From: Taibaiella helva
GTDB taxonomy: Bacteria; Bacteroidota; Bacteroidia; Chitinophagales; Chitinophagaceae
Length of the DNA stretch: 64,000 nt
Assembly: GCF_003545695.1 (NCBI RefSeq)
Contig: NZ_QUZZ01000004.1
Span: 1 to 64,000, forward strand
Reading direction: 5' to 3'
Part shown: in pieces, positions 8,757 to 20,000 of the stretch
Position numbering within the stretch: the stretch's first letter is position 1
How the letters are laid out: each line of letters begins with the position of its first letter
Position numbers and translations under genes: made by a program
Notes under the pieces: model-generated
Database searches by the model: none
Told to the model about the DNA's origin: nothing
The model's input: the letters and a program-made list of their open reading frames with translations, nothing else

Positions 8757-9326
8757 ATGGACTATTCCCTTCAAAGAACCGGAACGGCCAAACAGAACAA
8801 CCTGCTGGTCGCAAAGGGCACCCTGGCCATCGCCTGGGGCATCGCAGCGCTGTTCTGCGCGCTCATCGATACCATGGCCCTTATTGTTTCCTTCGGTATA
8901 CTCAACCTGGCTGCGGCTCTACTGACGTTCATGTATGCCTACAACAACAGGCATCTGCGTATCGCCCATCAATGGCTCCTGCTGGAAGGAATGGTAGAAT
9001 TGGCTGCGGGTATCGTGTTCCTGTTTTTCGTGCCTGATGTCGCCCATTTTATCCTGTATATGAGCTACGGTATTATTTTCGTCGTCACGTTGCAGTTTAT
9101 TTATGGGTTTACCCTATTGCTGATGGAACGTTTCCGGCCTCAGAATATGATTATGCGTTTTGTAAGCGTGCTGGTGGGTACGGTGATCGCCGTGGGCCTT
9201 ATCGCACAGGTATTCAGTCCTGTCGCCTCCTTTGTGCTCGTCGGTATTTTCTCCATTATCTACGGCATTTTAAATATGCAGTTTGCGGTCAAGCTAAGAA
9301 ATGTGATCATGGGAGAAGTAGAGTAA
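8757..9326 (+). CDS. DUF308/HdeD-like integral membrane protein
   Basis: A 189-residue inner-membrane protein with about six hydrophobic segments, for example residues 22-42 (LAIAWGIAALFCALIDTMAL), about 46-61, 74-93, 97-120, 135-152 and 154-172. The paired-helix layout with repeated GI-x-x-L/F turns resembles the HdeD/DUF308 family of acid-stress and general membrane proteins. The resemblance is by topology and composition only. The gene stands alone: it has a divergent upstream region and a strong terminator 33 bp after its stop. Confidence 0.65.
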   Translation: MDYSLQRTGTAKQNNLLVAKGTLAIAWGIAALFCALIDTMALIVSFGILNLAAALLTFMYAYNNRHLRIAHQWLLLEGMVELAAGIVFLFFVPDVAHFILYMSYGIIFVVTLQFIYGFTLLLMERFRPQNMIMRFVSVLVGTVIAVGLIAQVFSPVASFVLVGIFSIIYGILNMQFAVKLRNVIMGEVE

Positions 9327-9358
9327 TGTGTGTTTTAATATCCCTGGTTACAGACAGC

Positions 9359-9394
9359 AGATCCGGCCGGCTAAACACCGGCCGGATCTTTTTT
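9359..9394 (+). terminator. Rho-independent terminator
   Basis: A perfect 12-bp stem, AGATCCGGCCGG (9359-9370) with CCGGCCGGATCT (9378-9389), has a 7-nt loop and runs into six T residues. It ends the DUF308-like transcript. Confidence 0.9.
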
Positions 9395-9513
9395 AGAAAG
9401 CGTATTTTTATCACGCAGCGATGCAGCGCCGCTATGCATATAAGCCAAAGTCCTTTGGGTATAGAAAGCGAGACCGGTCAGACATATCCCCCAGGCAAAA
9501 CGCGACAAAGCGC

Positions 9514-11868
9514 CTAGAAGGGATAGCCGATAGCCAGGTTGAAGAACAGGTTTTCCTTGCGCCAGTCGGGATCGCCGAAATGGATATCGTTGAAGCGCCA
9601 GCGCTGCCCTTCCGGGAACCAGGGCTTGCGGATGGGAAAGGCGAAGTCCAGCCGCAGCAGCAGGATCGAGAAATCGAAACGCAGGCCCAGGCCGGCGTCT
9701 GCGGCAAGCTCCTTATAAAAGCTTCCGGTAAATTTACCCCCGGGGAAAGTCGGGTTATCATTCAACAGCCATACGTTGCCGGCATCGACAAAGGCGCCGC
9801 CTTCGATGAATTTGTACAGCTTGGCCCGGTATTCTACACTGAATTCAGCCTTGATATCGCCCAGTATTTCAATAAGCGAATCGGTACCCCGCAGGTATCT
9901 TTCATTAAAGGTACCCGGTCCCAGAAGCCTTGAGGGGAAGCCGCGCAAGCTGCTGCTACCGCCGCTGAAGAACTGTTTGACATTAGGCAACCGGCTTGAA
10001 TTGCCATAGGCATAGCCATAGCCGAAAAGCGCCCTTGCTGCCAGCACCGTTTTGGGGGTCAGGTTATAGTAATACCGGAAGTCGATCTGCGTCTTGAGGT
10101 ACTGCGCGTAGTTGGAGTTGAAGATCTTTTTGGGCTTCTCCTGGGAAGCGCCCTGTGCCAGGCCAACGATATTACCGGACAGATCGATCAGACCATTGAA
10201 ATAGAAATTGCCTCTTCGCCGTACACCATCCAGCTGCGAGTTGAACGTATATTCATAGGTAGGCCCGAAGATGATCCCGTTGAACAACAGGTTGCTTAAG
10301 TTAAATTGCCCGCTCTTGCTATTGTCGATCGTATCGGTTCTTACATAAGTAATATTGAAGGGGTACAGCTTATGGTCTTTGCGGATGTCTTCTTTCCAGT
10401 TGAAGCCATAGCCGAAGCTGAGCGAGCTGATCCGGTAAAAGCCCGCCCGAAGGGAGTAGTTATAGGCTGCCGAAATGATCGTTCGGGGGATATACATACC
10501 CGAGGGCTTGATGTTCACAAAGGGGATCAGGAAACGGGGAATATTCAGGTTGGTCTCCAGGCCTGCATTGTAGGCGTTTGGTCGCCTTACATTTGATCCG
10601 CCGCCAAACTGTGCTTCCATACTTCCTGTCAGCTTTACTGTAAAGATCTCAGCTCCCCGGAACAGGTTCTTGTTGCGCCAGCTGACCGACCCCCTGATAC
10701 CGCCACGGGTATCGTTCTGCGTATAGCCGCCCAGCTCACCTCCGATAGACTTACGGGCATATGGGGTCAGCAGGTAAGATACATCGAGCAGGTTGCGGCT
10801 GCTGTCCTTCAGCGGGGTGAATTCATTCTTTACAAACTTAAAGGCGCCCAGCGTTACCAGGCGGTTCAGCGCAATGTTCTGGTCTTTTTTATTGTATAGC
10901 TCGCCCGGCTCAAACTGCATGGCCTGGTAAAAGACATAGGGCCGGTACAGGTGCTGACGGTCGATCACCTTAAAGTTATCGAAAACCAGGGTATCTTCTC
11001 CCTTAGGTATCCGGCGCGGGCGGTTGAGCGTATCGCTGGCGGTACGGGCATTTCGGTTGCTGTTGCTGCTGAGACGGTAATTGGGAAACACGGTTACGGA
11101 ATTGATCCGGTACTGCCGGTAAGCGTTCCGGGGCATTTCGCTGTACTTCATCTTAACGATGAGATCAACCAGGTTAGGTCCCGCACCGGTGTCGGCATCG
11201 ACCAGTATAAATTCGGGAGAGAAATAATAATAGCCTTTATTCTTCAGAATATTGTCGATCCGGAGGCGTTCATCTTTAATCATCTGCAGGTTGTAAGGAT
11301 CGCCCGGCTTCAGCAAAGACTTGCTCTCATTGTCGACAATGTCCTTTGCCAGCTGGGAAGTATCGCTCTTTTGATAGTAAACATCGCGGATATAGGTACG
11401 CGGACCGGTCTTCACTTCGAAAAAAGCATGTGTTTTTTTCTTTTTGGTTTCCTTTCGCCCTGCAGTCTCTGCGCTAAAGTAGCCGTAGTTGACCAGGATA
11501 TTGTTCAGCACTTTATTGTTTCCGTCGATGCTCACACTGCTGCCCAGTACAGGCGGCTCGCCTATCTTGTTCCGCAGCCAGTTGCGAAAGCCTTTTTCTT
11601 TTTTGGGCACACCGGCAATGTTATACAGGGTCAGCTTCAGGCGGACGGTAAGGAAAGAAGAATTGGGTTTAGGGCGCACCGCCTCCGACAGCTCCGTTTC
11701 CAAAGCACTTTTGTCCTTCTTCGCTACGAAGGTATCCATGATCTTTACCTTATTGCCCAGGTACAGGGATTCATTATCGCTCAGGTAACGGGAATTGCTG
11801 CAGGACAATGCCTGCAATACATAACCGACCAATAAAAAACTATAGATATATCTGCGAAAACGGTACAT
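9514..11868 (-). CDS. tamL: TamL: TamA-like BamA-family outer-membrane lipoprotein
   Basis: A 784-residue BamA/TamA (Omp85) family protein. The N-terminus is a lipoprotein-type signal (SFLLVGYVLQALSC, cysteine about residue 23). That is the feature separating Bacteroidota TamL from classical TamA. POTRA-like periplasmic repeats follow to about residue 360, including LKPGDPYNLQMIKDERLRID and FEPGELYNKKDQNIALNRL. The C-terminal half is a beta-barrel with GGYTQNDTRGG, SSSLRGFPSRLLGPGTF (the conserved barrel-lid motif region) and a final strand ending FNLAIGYPF. It should act with TamB in inserting outer-membrane proteins or moving lipids to the outer membrane. It lies 34 bp downstream of the TamB-like gene in the same unit. 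Confidence 0.93.
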   Translation of the reverse strand: MYRFRRYIYSFLLVGYVLQALSCSNSRYLSDNESLYLGNKVKIMDTFVAKKDKSALETELSEAVRPKPNSSFLTVRLKLTLYNIAGVPKKEKGFRNWLRNKIGEPPVLGSSVSIDGNNKVLNNILVNYGYFSAETAGRKETKKKKTHAFFEVKTGPRTYIRDVYYQKSDTSQLAKDIVDNESKSLLKPGDPYNLQMIKDERLRIDNILKNKGYYYFSPEFILVDADTGAGPNLVDLIVKMKYSEMPRNAYRQYRINSVTVFPNYRLSSNSNRNARTASDTLNRPRRIPKGEDTLVFDNFKVIDRQHLYRPYVFYQAMQFEPGELYNKKDQNIALNRLVTLGAFKFVKNEFTPLKDSSRNLLDVSYLLTPYARKSIGGELGGYTQNDTRGGIRGSVSWRNKNLFRGAEIFTVKLTGSMEAQFGGGSNVRRPNAYNAGLETNLNIPRFLIPFVNIKPSGMYIPRTIISAAYNYSLRAGFYRISSLSFGYGFNWKEDIRKDHKLYPFNITYVRTDTIDNSKSGQFNLSNLLFNGIIFGPTYEYTFNSQLDGVRRRGNFYFNGLIDLSGNIVGLAQGASQEKPKKIFNSNYAQYLKTQIDFRYYYNLTPKTVLAARALFGYGYAYGNSSRLPNVKQFFSGGSSSLRGFPSRLLGPGTFNERYLRGTDSLIEILGDIKAEFSVEYRAKLYKFIEGGAFVDAGNVWLLNDNPTFPGGKFTGSFYKELAADAGLGLRFDFSILLLRLDFAFPIRKPWFPEGQRWRFNDIHFGDPDWRKENLFFNLAIGYPF

Positions 11869-11902
11869 TATGCGCTATAAGTTATAACCTTTTGCATGAA
11901 CA

Positions 11903-14900
11903 TTACTGTGCTGCGCCGCCGTTCTTCTGGGCCTGCCTGGCGCGTTCTGCCTCCCTTTTCTTACGGTATTTATCCCAGTTGCGGAAGATGTACTTGAATT
12001 TGTTGTATTCAATATTCAGGCGGAAGCTCAGCCCGGTTTCCACCACATAGCCGTCGACCAGGTTCTGCAGCTGGTTAACACGATAGCCCCTTACCTGGTA
12101 ACGGCCATCCTTGGTGAGCATATAATCCAGCGACAGGTTACCGGGAATAAGGCTGCTCTGCTGTGTTTGCGCCTGCTGGCCTTCCAGCTGGAAATCGTTG
12201 CCTACCGTTACTTTCAGCCGGTCGTTGAACAGCCTCTTCGACGCCGTAATGTTCAGATCGGTGCGGGTAGACCGGTCACCGGTAGAATAGTCTTCCGAGG
12301 ATTCCAGCCCTACGTTCAGCTCAAAGCCCTGCACCAGCTGGCCTGCGAGGGCATTCAGCTGGTCGCTGAGGAAACGGCTGGCGCTTTGCCGGGCGGCATA
12401 TTCCACGCCGCCGCCTGCGCCTGAAGCAAAGGGATCGTCGGTAATGAAACGGCCCAGGATAAGGGCGGCGAATACCTGCTTGTTCAGGATAGAGGGATCG
12501 TTACGGATCTCAATCAGCTTCCGCTGCACCTGCTCCGCAACCGAAGTGCTGACCACGTTTTCCTTATCCTCAGGCAACACGATATCGAAAGTGATCTCGG
12601 GCTTCATCACTTTGCCCTTGAGCTTCAGCAGCACCTGGAACGGAAGCCGCTGCTTGTAATAGTTCAGATCGGTTTGGTCCACCTGCTTTTCTACCAGCTC
12701 ATAGGGCGCTATATTGGCGGCATAAGCAGCGGTAATGTCTACCTCTGCGTCAAGGGGGTCTCCGGCCAGGGTGATCACGCTGCCCGGTTGTATCGCAAAT
12801 TTCTTCCTGACGAAATTATAATTCAATTCATAATACCCATCCTTCAGCTCATAGGTACCGGTAAGCCCCACAGCTCCATCGGGACCGATGAAGGTATTGA
12901 GGTTTGCTTCGCCTTTCGCTTGCAGGTTATCGCCGGTAACGGGATCGATCACCACATTAAAGATGGCATTTTCCTCGATGCCGACATTCACATTCATTTG
13001 CGTCGCGCGGGAAAGGCGCATATTACGCGCGGTAATGATCTGGGTGGAATCTACCCAGGTCGTATCGCGGCTGTCGACGAAGCGTACAATACCTTCGGAC
13101 TCCTGGATACCAGGACCATTGTCTATCATCGCATAGGTAAGGCGGGTGCTGTCGTGTATCGTCAGCTCCCCATCGATCTTCGGCGCCGTGGCCTGTCCCT
13201 TTATATTGAGGTCTGTGCTCAGGATCAGCTTGCCGTAAAACAGCTCATTGTCTTTTTGCGTGGAGTTAACGGCCTCCCAGTGGTCGGCTTTTACATTCAG
13301 GTTAAGGTTGTAGCGGGTATAGTTCCGGGTACGGACACGACCGTCGATCGTTGCAGCGTTACCGTTCCGGTCCCTGATCGTAAAATGATCAAACAACATG
13401 CCTTCCCTGGCAAAACGTATCGTCTCGGAAGGCATGGTGAACGGCGCGTTCAGCATGCTTACGGTTGTTGTCAGCTTATCGGTATGCAATTCGCCTAGCA
13501 GCTTTGGACGGTCGGTAGTCCCGGCTATATTAAGATTACCCCGAAGAAAACCGGAACTGTTGCGGATCGAGCCGAAGCTGAAGCCCTGCAAGCTTTTCAG
13601 GCTGAGCGCATTGACCACGAGATCGAACTTAAACTGGTTGCTGTCTACCGGCTCGAGGAAATAACGGCCATCCAGTACCACATCATTCTCGTTCCCGGTC
13701 AGCTGCAGGTGCGCATCGTAGGTGTTTTCCGTTTCATTCTGCGCAGTCAGCTTCAGGTCGCCCACCGGCTGGTTAAAAGCGACAAGCTGGTTGATATTCG
13801 CATCGGCATTGATTTTGGGGAAGGAGTCCCTCAGATCGATTTTGGCGTTGACATTGAGATAGCCGTCGGCCACAAGCGTATCCCTGCTGATCATACGGGT
13901 AACATTGGACAACAGGAAATTCCGGACCGACACGGTAAAGGGCGCTTTGAATTCGGGCTGCTCGCTGTTGACCTGTATCGACTGGTTATCTTTGCTCATC
14001 ACAAAATCCCGGACATAAAACCCGGCAGACCCCAGCACAATGCGGTTTTGCGGATTGACCGCCCAGCGGTCATAATCGAGCACAATGCCCCGGAACATAC
14101 GGATATAGGTCAGGCCCGAGTCGCTGCTCAGGTCGTGATACATAGCAGCGCCAAGCGCAAACTGCTCTTTTTTCACCGAATCGGCAATACGGGCCCGGGC
14201 ATAAATGCTGTCCCGGCGCAAAGAACCGGATACAGAAGGATACCAGAGGGCAAACTGGTCCTGGGTAAAGCGTTTGAGCGAAGCGCTGTAACGAAGCGTA
14301 TCCCCTGCTTCATAAACCTTCACCACGCCGCTGTCGACACGGTTCTTGCCGTAGATCACCTTAGGTACGTAAGCGTCTATATTGAAGGCGCCGGGATTGA
14401 GCACTGCAGCCAGCTTAACGCTATCGAAAGGCTTCAGATCGGGCAGCCAGGTCCTGAGCAGCGGGCGGTATACAGCATGAGCGTTGAGCGTCATATCGTA
14501 CTGCCCCGGCACATTAATGACCGTATCGGTGATCCGGTAGTGATTGTTGATATGGCTCAGCGCGGCATTGCCGATCTGCGTCAGCGGGATATGTCCCGTC
14601 AGGTTGGCATAAAGTACATTCGACGCATTCAGGTAAATATTCTGCACACTGTCGGCATCAGGCTTTGAACGGAAAACAATACTATCAAGGTGCAGATCGT
14701 AGCCCGGCATATGCAGCTGTGGTGCGGCATAGGTCAGGGTACCGCTGGGATAATCGGGATTCAGACTCTCAAAATCGGCATGGATATCACCCTTGATCCT
14801 CAAGGTATCGCTGTACAGGTTCAGTGCCTGCGGATCAAAATTGCCGATGCTGAGATCCGCTTTCAGCGCCGGGTATTTATTGCTGAGATCGGCCAGGGCC

Positions 14901-16948
14901 GTCAGGGTGAAATTAATATTGGGATCAGCCGAATTGCCTTTGATATCAGCAATCTTATTGGCCAGCGTTCCTCCAAGATGAATACTGTTGTAATTGTATT
15001 GCATCACCCAGGCCGAAGCGATATCGGCGTCGAACGTCGTGTTCATTTTATTGACATCGAAGCTGGCGCCCCTGGCATTGGCGCGCATCGTGATTTTTCC
15101 CATAAGGGTATCCTGCCTCAGTATGCGTCCGAGGTTAAGGTTATTGGTCGTCAGGGCCAGATCGTATTGCTCTTTGCCTTCACCCGGCGACATCAGCAAG
15201 CTTCCCTTCACCGTGGCATCGCCGTCGGCCGTGCGGATATCGAGATCGGGCCGGTAATCTTTGGTAGTACCGGACAACAGGCCCGACATCGAAAACCATT
15301 CGGGGATCCGTACCTGCTGCTTAAGGCTATCAGGGATGAAAGGCGCAATATCCTGGTAAGTGCTGCGCAGGGTAGCAATGTTCAGATCGTAATTCAGCTT
15401 ATCGGCATCGGGAAGCCCGTTCAGCCGGCCTTTCAGCGCCACAACGGTGCCCTGCAGACCCGAAGCGTTGAAATCATTAATGACCAGGGCATTAAGGAAT
15501 CCTTTGATCTGCGCTGCCACCTGGAACTGCTGGCTGGCATAAGGCGCAAGCATTTTGCGCTGCTCGGGCTGCATGAACAGCAGCACATCCTTCATGCTCA
15601 CCTTGCTTTTGCTGATGGCAATATCCAGCCGCATCTTGTTCATCTCCTTCTCCAGGGAAGCCAGTGAGGGATAGCTCACTTCGAGCCGGTCCTGCAAGGT
15701 GGTACCGGGCGTCTGCAGGTAAAGCTCCTTCAGCTGTGCGCCTTTATTGCAATAGAGGAAGCGGGTACGCAGCTCGATAATGCTGAGCCCGCTCTGCTCA
15801 TTGAGCGCCAGGTGCTTCAGGTTGCCCGAAATGGTGTCGGGACTGTAAAGAATATCTTCACCATTGAAAGAAAGATGCTGGAAGTTCAGGTGCGCATAGT
15901 CCATACCGATGGGTTGCCGCCGTTCGGCATTGTTATCCAGGACAAAACCGATCTCTTTCAGCATCAGGCTGCCGGCCAGCACCCTCCAGTTATTGTTGCC
16001 CAGCGAGTCTTCTGTGGCTTTATCCAGGTCCTTCGCCACCTTCGCAGCTGTCTTCGGCTTGCCCATAGCCACCGAAGAGGCTACATTCTCCAGCTGAAGC
16101 TTATCGATATCGACCAGCTGCTCCTGCAGTCCGAAATGGTTGATCTTCGTTTCCAGCAAGCCTACCTGTATGCCGAAATACATGGAATCCTGTTTCCCGA
16201 GAAAGGCAAATTTAATGTTGTCCAGGTGCAGCTTCTCAACAGCCAGCTGAAAATCTGCGGCAGGTGTGGTATCTTTTGGCGGCGGCGGCAGGTACGAGGT
16301 ATCTGTGGCAAAGTAGGATTGCAATCCGCCTACACTGAATTCCTTCACCTCAAACTTCATTCGCTCCAGGTCGATCTTCCCTGGGCGCAGGGTCAGGTTG
16401 CCGAGATTCATAGAGAAATAGGTACCGCCGGTCGCATCGTCGTAACGCAACCGTATATTTTTCAGCACCACCTTGGCAATATCGATATCCATCGGCTTGG
16501 ATGCCGCGGTATCCTTTGCACCTTCCGGCTGCGCGGCTGTGGTGTCGTTACCGGCAAAGGCTTCGATAATAAAATTGTAGTTGAATACCGTATCGGGCAG
16601 CGGGCGATACACATGCGTATTGACACCTTCGAGCAGGATATCGTCTACAGCGAGCTTGCCTTTGAGCAGGGCAAACATATCCATATTGATCCGCAGGCGC
16701 TCCACGGCAAGCAGGGTATCTTTTCTCTGGTCTTTCAGCAGCACACCTTCCAGCAGGAGCTTATCGGGAATGGAATAGTCCAGCTTCGCGATTACCAGCT
16801 CTGTCTTCAGCTTGTTGCGCAAGTATTTAACCGCCTGCTGCCGTACAAAGTTTTTACCCCACGGTGTTTGCAGGAACACAATGACGAGTATAACCAGAAG
16901 CAGGATACTGCCTATGATGTACAATATTATTCTGAAAAACCTGCGCAT
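11903..16948 (-). CDS. tamB: TamB-like translocation/assembly module protein (AsmA/DUF490 family)
   Basis: A 1681-residue protein. One N-terminal membrane anchor (about 6-26, IILYIIGSILLLVILVIVFL) is followed by a very long, strand-rich periplasmic part, as in TamB and related bridge-like lipid-transfer proteins. The C-terminal DUF490-type domain includes LAGDPLDAEVDITAAYAANI, then FQVLLKLKGKVMKPEITFDI and LNQVQRKL-like text (EQVQRKLIEIRND). It ends in a basic, alanine-rich tail. It probably spans from inner to outer membrane and docks on TamL, encoded 34 bp downstream. A GAGGA lies just before the ATG. Confidence 0.92.
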   Translation of the reverse strand: MRRFFRIILYIIGSILLLVILVIVFLQTPWGKNFVRQQAVKYLRNKLKTELVIAKLDYSIPDKLLLEGVLLKDQRKDTLLAVERLRINMDMFALLKGKLAVDDILLEGVNTHVYRPLPDTVFNYNFIIEAFAGNDTTAAQPEGAKDTAASKPMDIDIAKVVLKNIRLRYDDATGGTYFSMNLGNLTLRPGKIDLERMKFEVKEFSVGGLQSYFATDTSYLPPPPKDTTPAADFQLAVEKLHLDNIKFAFLGKQDSMYFGIQVGLLETKINHFGLQEQLVDIDKLQLENVASSVAMGKPKTAAKVAKDLDKATEDSLGNNNWRVLAGSLMLKEIGFVLDNNAERRQPIGMDYAHLNFQHLSFNGEDILYSPDTISGNLKHLALNEQSGLSIIELRTRFLYCNKGAQLKELYLQTPGTTLQDRLEVSYPSLASLEKEMNKMRLDIAISKSKVSMKDVLLFMQPEQRKMLAPYASQQFQVAAQIKGFLNALVINDFNASGLQGTVVALKGRLNGLPDADKLNYDLNIATLRSTYQDIAPFIPDSLKQQVRIPEWFSMSGLLSGTTKDYRPDLDIRTADGDATVKGSLLMSPGEGKEQYDLALTTNNLNLGRILRQDTLMGKITMRANARGASFDVNKMNTTFDADIASAWVMQYNYNSIHLGGTLANKIADIKGNSADPNINFTLTALADLSNKYPALKADLSIGNFDPQALNLYSDTLRIKGDIHADFESLNPDYPSGTLTYAAPQLHMPGYDLHLDSIVFRSKPDADSVQNIYLNASNVLYANLTGHIPLTQIGNAALSHINNHYRITDTVINVPGQYDMTLNAHAVYRPLLRTWLPDLKPFDSVKLAAVLNPGAFNIDAYVPKVIYGKNRVDSGVVKVYEAGDTLRYSASLKRFTQDQFALWYPSVSGSLRRDSIYARARIADSVKKEQFALGAAMYHDLSSDSGLTYIRMFRGIVLDYDRWAVNPQNRIVLGSAGFYVRDFVMSKDNQSIQVNSEQPEFKAPFTVSVRNFLLSNVTRMISRDTLVADGYLNVNAKIDLRDSFPKINADANINQLVAFNQPVGDLKLTAQNETENTYDAHLQLTGNENDVVLDGRYFLEPVDSNQFKFDLVVNALSLKSLQGFSFGSIRNSSGFLRGNLNIAGTTDRPKLLGELHTDKLTTTVSMLNAPFTMPSETIRFAREGMLFDHFTIRDRNGNAATIDGRVRTRNYTRYNLNLNVKADHWEAVNSTQKDNELFYGKLILSTDLNIKGQATAPKIDGELTIHDSTRLTYAMIDNGPGIQESEGIVRFVDSRDTTWVDSTQIITARNMRLSRATQMNVNVGIEENAIFNVVIDPVTGDNLQAKGEANLNTFIGPDGAVGLTGTYELKDGYYELNYNFVRKKFAIQPGSVITLAGDPLDAEVDITAAYAANIAPYELVEKQVDQTDLNYYKQRLPFQVLLKLKGKVMKPEITFDIVLPEDKENVVSTSVAEQVQRKLIEIRNDPSILNKQVFAALILGRFITDDPFASGAGGGVEYAARQSASRFLSDQLNALAGQLVQGFELNVGLESSEDYSTGDRSTRTDLNITASKRLFNDRLKVTVGNDFQLEGQQAQTQQSSLIPGNLSLDYMLTKDGRYQVRGYRVNQLQNLVDGYVVETGLSFRLNIEYNKFKYIFRNWDKYRKKREAERARQAQKNGGAAQ

Positions 16949-17022
16949 TCCTCGGTGATTGTCAAAAAAGTCGCGATGAAATTCTGCAATTTATAAGGCA
17001 TTAGCAAATAAAAATAAAACAA

Positions 17023-17042
17023 AAGCCGGAAAATTCCGGCTT
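17023..17042 (-). terminator. Terminator of the histidine-kinase transcript
   Basis: AAGCCGGAA (17023-17031) pairs with TTCCGGCTT (17034-17042). On the minus strand the hairpin is followed by a T-rich run (TTTTGTTTTATTTTT). It lies just after the kinase stop codon at 17065, so tamB is probably transcribed separately. Confidence 0.7.
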
Positions 17043-17064
17043 CCCAGCTAAGGGCGATAATGCC

Positions 17065-20000
17065 TTAATGATCTTTTGCCACGCTGCTATGCGCGCTTTC
17101 CACCAAAGGTAAGCAGACAAAGAAAGTGGAGCCTTCATGCAGCATCGTTTCAAACCATATGCGGCCGTTGGAATGTTCCACCATATTGCGGGTCATCGAT
17201 AAGCCCAATCCTGTACCCGACGACTTGGTTGTAAAATACGGCACAAAAAGCTTTTCCTGGAGCTCTTCGGGAAAACCACTTCCGTTATCCTCGACTGCAA
17301 TAACAACGTCATTATCCTTTTGTTCATAGCTGATGCGGACCAAGCCGGCCTTATGCTCCTCGATAGCCTGGATCGCATTCTGAATCAGGTTGGTGAACAC
17401 GCGGATAAAATAGCTCTTGTCCATATAGATGCAAAGGTTCTTATCGCCGGGCTCCAGCACAACCGCTACTTTATTATCCTTCTGGAACAGCTGCACCAAT
17501 GAATGCAGGGCCTGCTCCAGCTGCAAAACTTCAGGATCGGCCTCGGGCATTTTGGCAAAGCTGGAGAACTCGGATGCGATCAGGTTCAGGTTTTCGATCT
17601 GTTCGATCAGCGTATCGGAGACCCTTGACGCCAGCGCATGGATATCGGGGCGATCATTTTTGATTGCCTGCTGCAGGTACTGGATGTTGAGCTTCATGGG
17701 CGTAAGCGGGTTCTTGATCTCGTGCGCCACCTGCCTCGCAATTTCCCGCCAGGCCGCCTCACGCTCGGTACGGGCCAGCCGCGAAGCCATCATTTCCACT
17801 TTCTGCATCATTGTATTGTATTCTTTTACCAGCACTCCTATTTCATCTTTATAAGGCCATTCGATATATTCATTATGCCGTAGCCGTATATTCCTGAACT
17901 GGTCGATGAGCAGGCGGAAAGAACGGATAATGCTGTTGGAAATAATGATCGCAAAGATACCCGACAGGAAAAAGATAAGCGCATATACATTGATCAGCGA
18001 TACCAGCACATTGGATATCTCGTCGTTCAGCTCCCGCTGCGAGGCATAATAAGGCAGGTTGACATAAGCCAGTATCCTGTCGTTACGGCTCCTGAGCGGT
18101 GTGTATATACTCTGGTACTTCAGGTCGCCGATCTGTTCGCTGATGAGCAGCTCCGTCTGATCGCCGTTGCGCAGCGCCCTGAATACTTCGGGCTGGATAT
18201 GCCGCGACAACAGGCCGTTCTTCACCAGTTCGGGCTGGGAAGTGGCGATCAGCTTGCCCGAACCGTTGTACAGGTTAATATCGGCTCCCTGGTCTTCGGC
18301 CAGGGCATTGAGGCGGTAGCTGAGATCGGAGTAATTGTCGATCGGCCCGGCAGGCCCGGCATTGAGATCAAGATGATGTTCCTCTACAAACTGGTTGATG
18401 TTCTGGGCATAATACAGCAGCAGGTTCTGCAGGCTTTTCCGCTGGTTCTCCTTGTACTTGCTGCTGAGGAAAGAAAGGGTGATCACACCGACCACCAGCA
18501 GCGAAGCGAATACCGTAACCAGGATAGTCAGGTTGATCTTGGTACGGATAGTAAAATTGAAATTCCGCAGAAAGAAGCGGGTACGCGCCGGATAGAAGAA
18601 AAGCTGCCGGACAATAAAGGTGAGACCCGTAAGCACCAGCAGCACCGCCAGCACATAGCTGAACAGCGAAATGACACTGATGAGCAGGTTACGATCATAG
18701 ATCACCTCGATCTGCTCTTCTTTCGATGAGCGGTAAACCAGGCGGGAGCTGTTCCAGGACTCGTAAAAGCGGGTCTCCAGGGTATCGGTGCTGCCAGCGT
18801 TGATATAAGGAAAAACGTGGTTGCCATACTGCGTCCACAGGGTATTGTTCCTGTAGATACCATAAGCATATTTATCAAAATAGAGCTGGTCGGTAGGGTT
18901 GTATTTCTTTCCCAGGAACGACCGCCGGCTGATCATTTTCGGTGTCTTATCGACAGCGACATCGAAATCGATATAACCCAGCGTATCGCCGGAGCCGCCG
19001 GGCGCCGGAATAGGGCAACGCAACCAGAACAGGTGCCCGTTACCGGCTGCCCGTCCCATCGCATATACGAATCCCTGTGTGGTCACCGTGTCGGTTAGGC
19101 GTGACAACTGCGCATCGGTCGAATCTCTGCCTCCCTGGGGTTTGCGCCGGCGGTCATAACAATAAATGGAGACACTGTATTTGCGGGCATACTCCGACAG
19201 GTAATTGTAAAAAATGTACTTTTCCGCAAGCAATTGGCTATGCTGGCCAGGATCCCGGAAAAAGGATTGGATCACCGTATCTTTCTGGAACGAAGGGGCG
19301 AAGTCCATAAAAGTATAGAGCAGCACATAGGCATCATCGACCTGCTGCTGCTTCTGGGCAAATACGGTCCGCAGCTCTTTCTCCTTGATATAATTGAAAT
19401 AAAAGATCTCCAGGGTGATCCAGGAGCACAATATGGCAAACCAGAGATAGGAGGTCGGCGCAATGGACAAGTCGTACAGGCGGGTGCGCCGCTGCATAGG
19501 CAAGCCGAAAGCATCGATCAGCAGCAGGCCGGCAAAGGACATGAACATAATGGCCATATTGAACACATTAAGCTCCGTGCCCGAAAGCCGGTACACAATA
19601 AGCAGGCTTACCAGCAGCACAAAGCCGTACTTGAGCCAGCTATGCCGCGTCGCGCGGGCCAGCAAGGCATTGATGATGCCCAGCACAATAAGGAAATTGA
19701 TGGTAATGACGGAAAGCGTAAAGATACCAACGAAAGTATAGGGCGTGAGGCTGGAAAAGTCGCCTACCTGGAACGAGATCTTACTATCGATCACCAGCTT
19801 TCGCATATCGGGAGCAATGTCCTGGTACAGGAACAGGATGAGGCCCGTCGCGAGCAGGAAACGCAATATCCGGTCGACCACCTGGTGCCGAAGCAAAGGT
19901 TGTGTCGCGACCGGCACATAAGCGATAAAATAAAGCAGCAGCCAGAAAATGATCGCCGTAGAAACAATGAAATCGCCCAGCGACCTTACCCGTTCTCCCG

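Noticed and set aside
14690-15667. Long plus-strand open frames (including 325 codons) inside the tamB region
   Set aside because: They are antisense to a clear 1681-residue TamB-like protein and have no family features.
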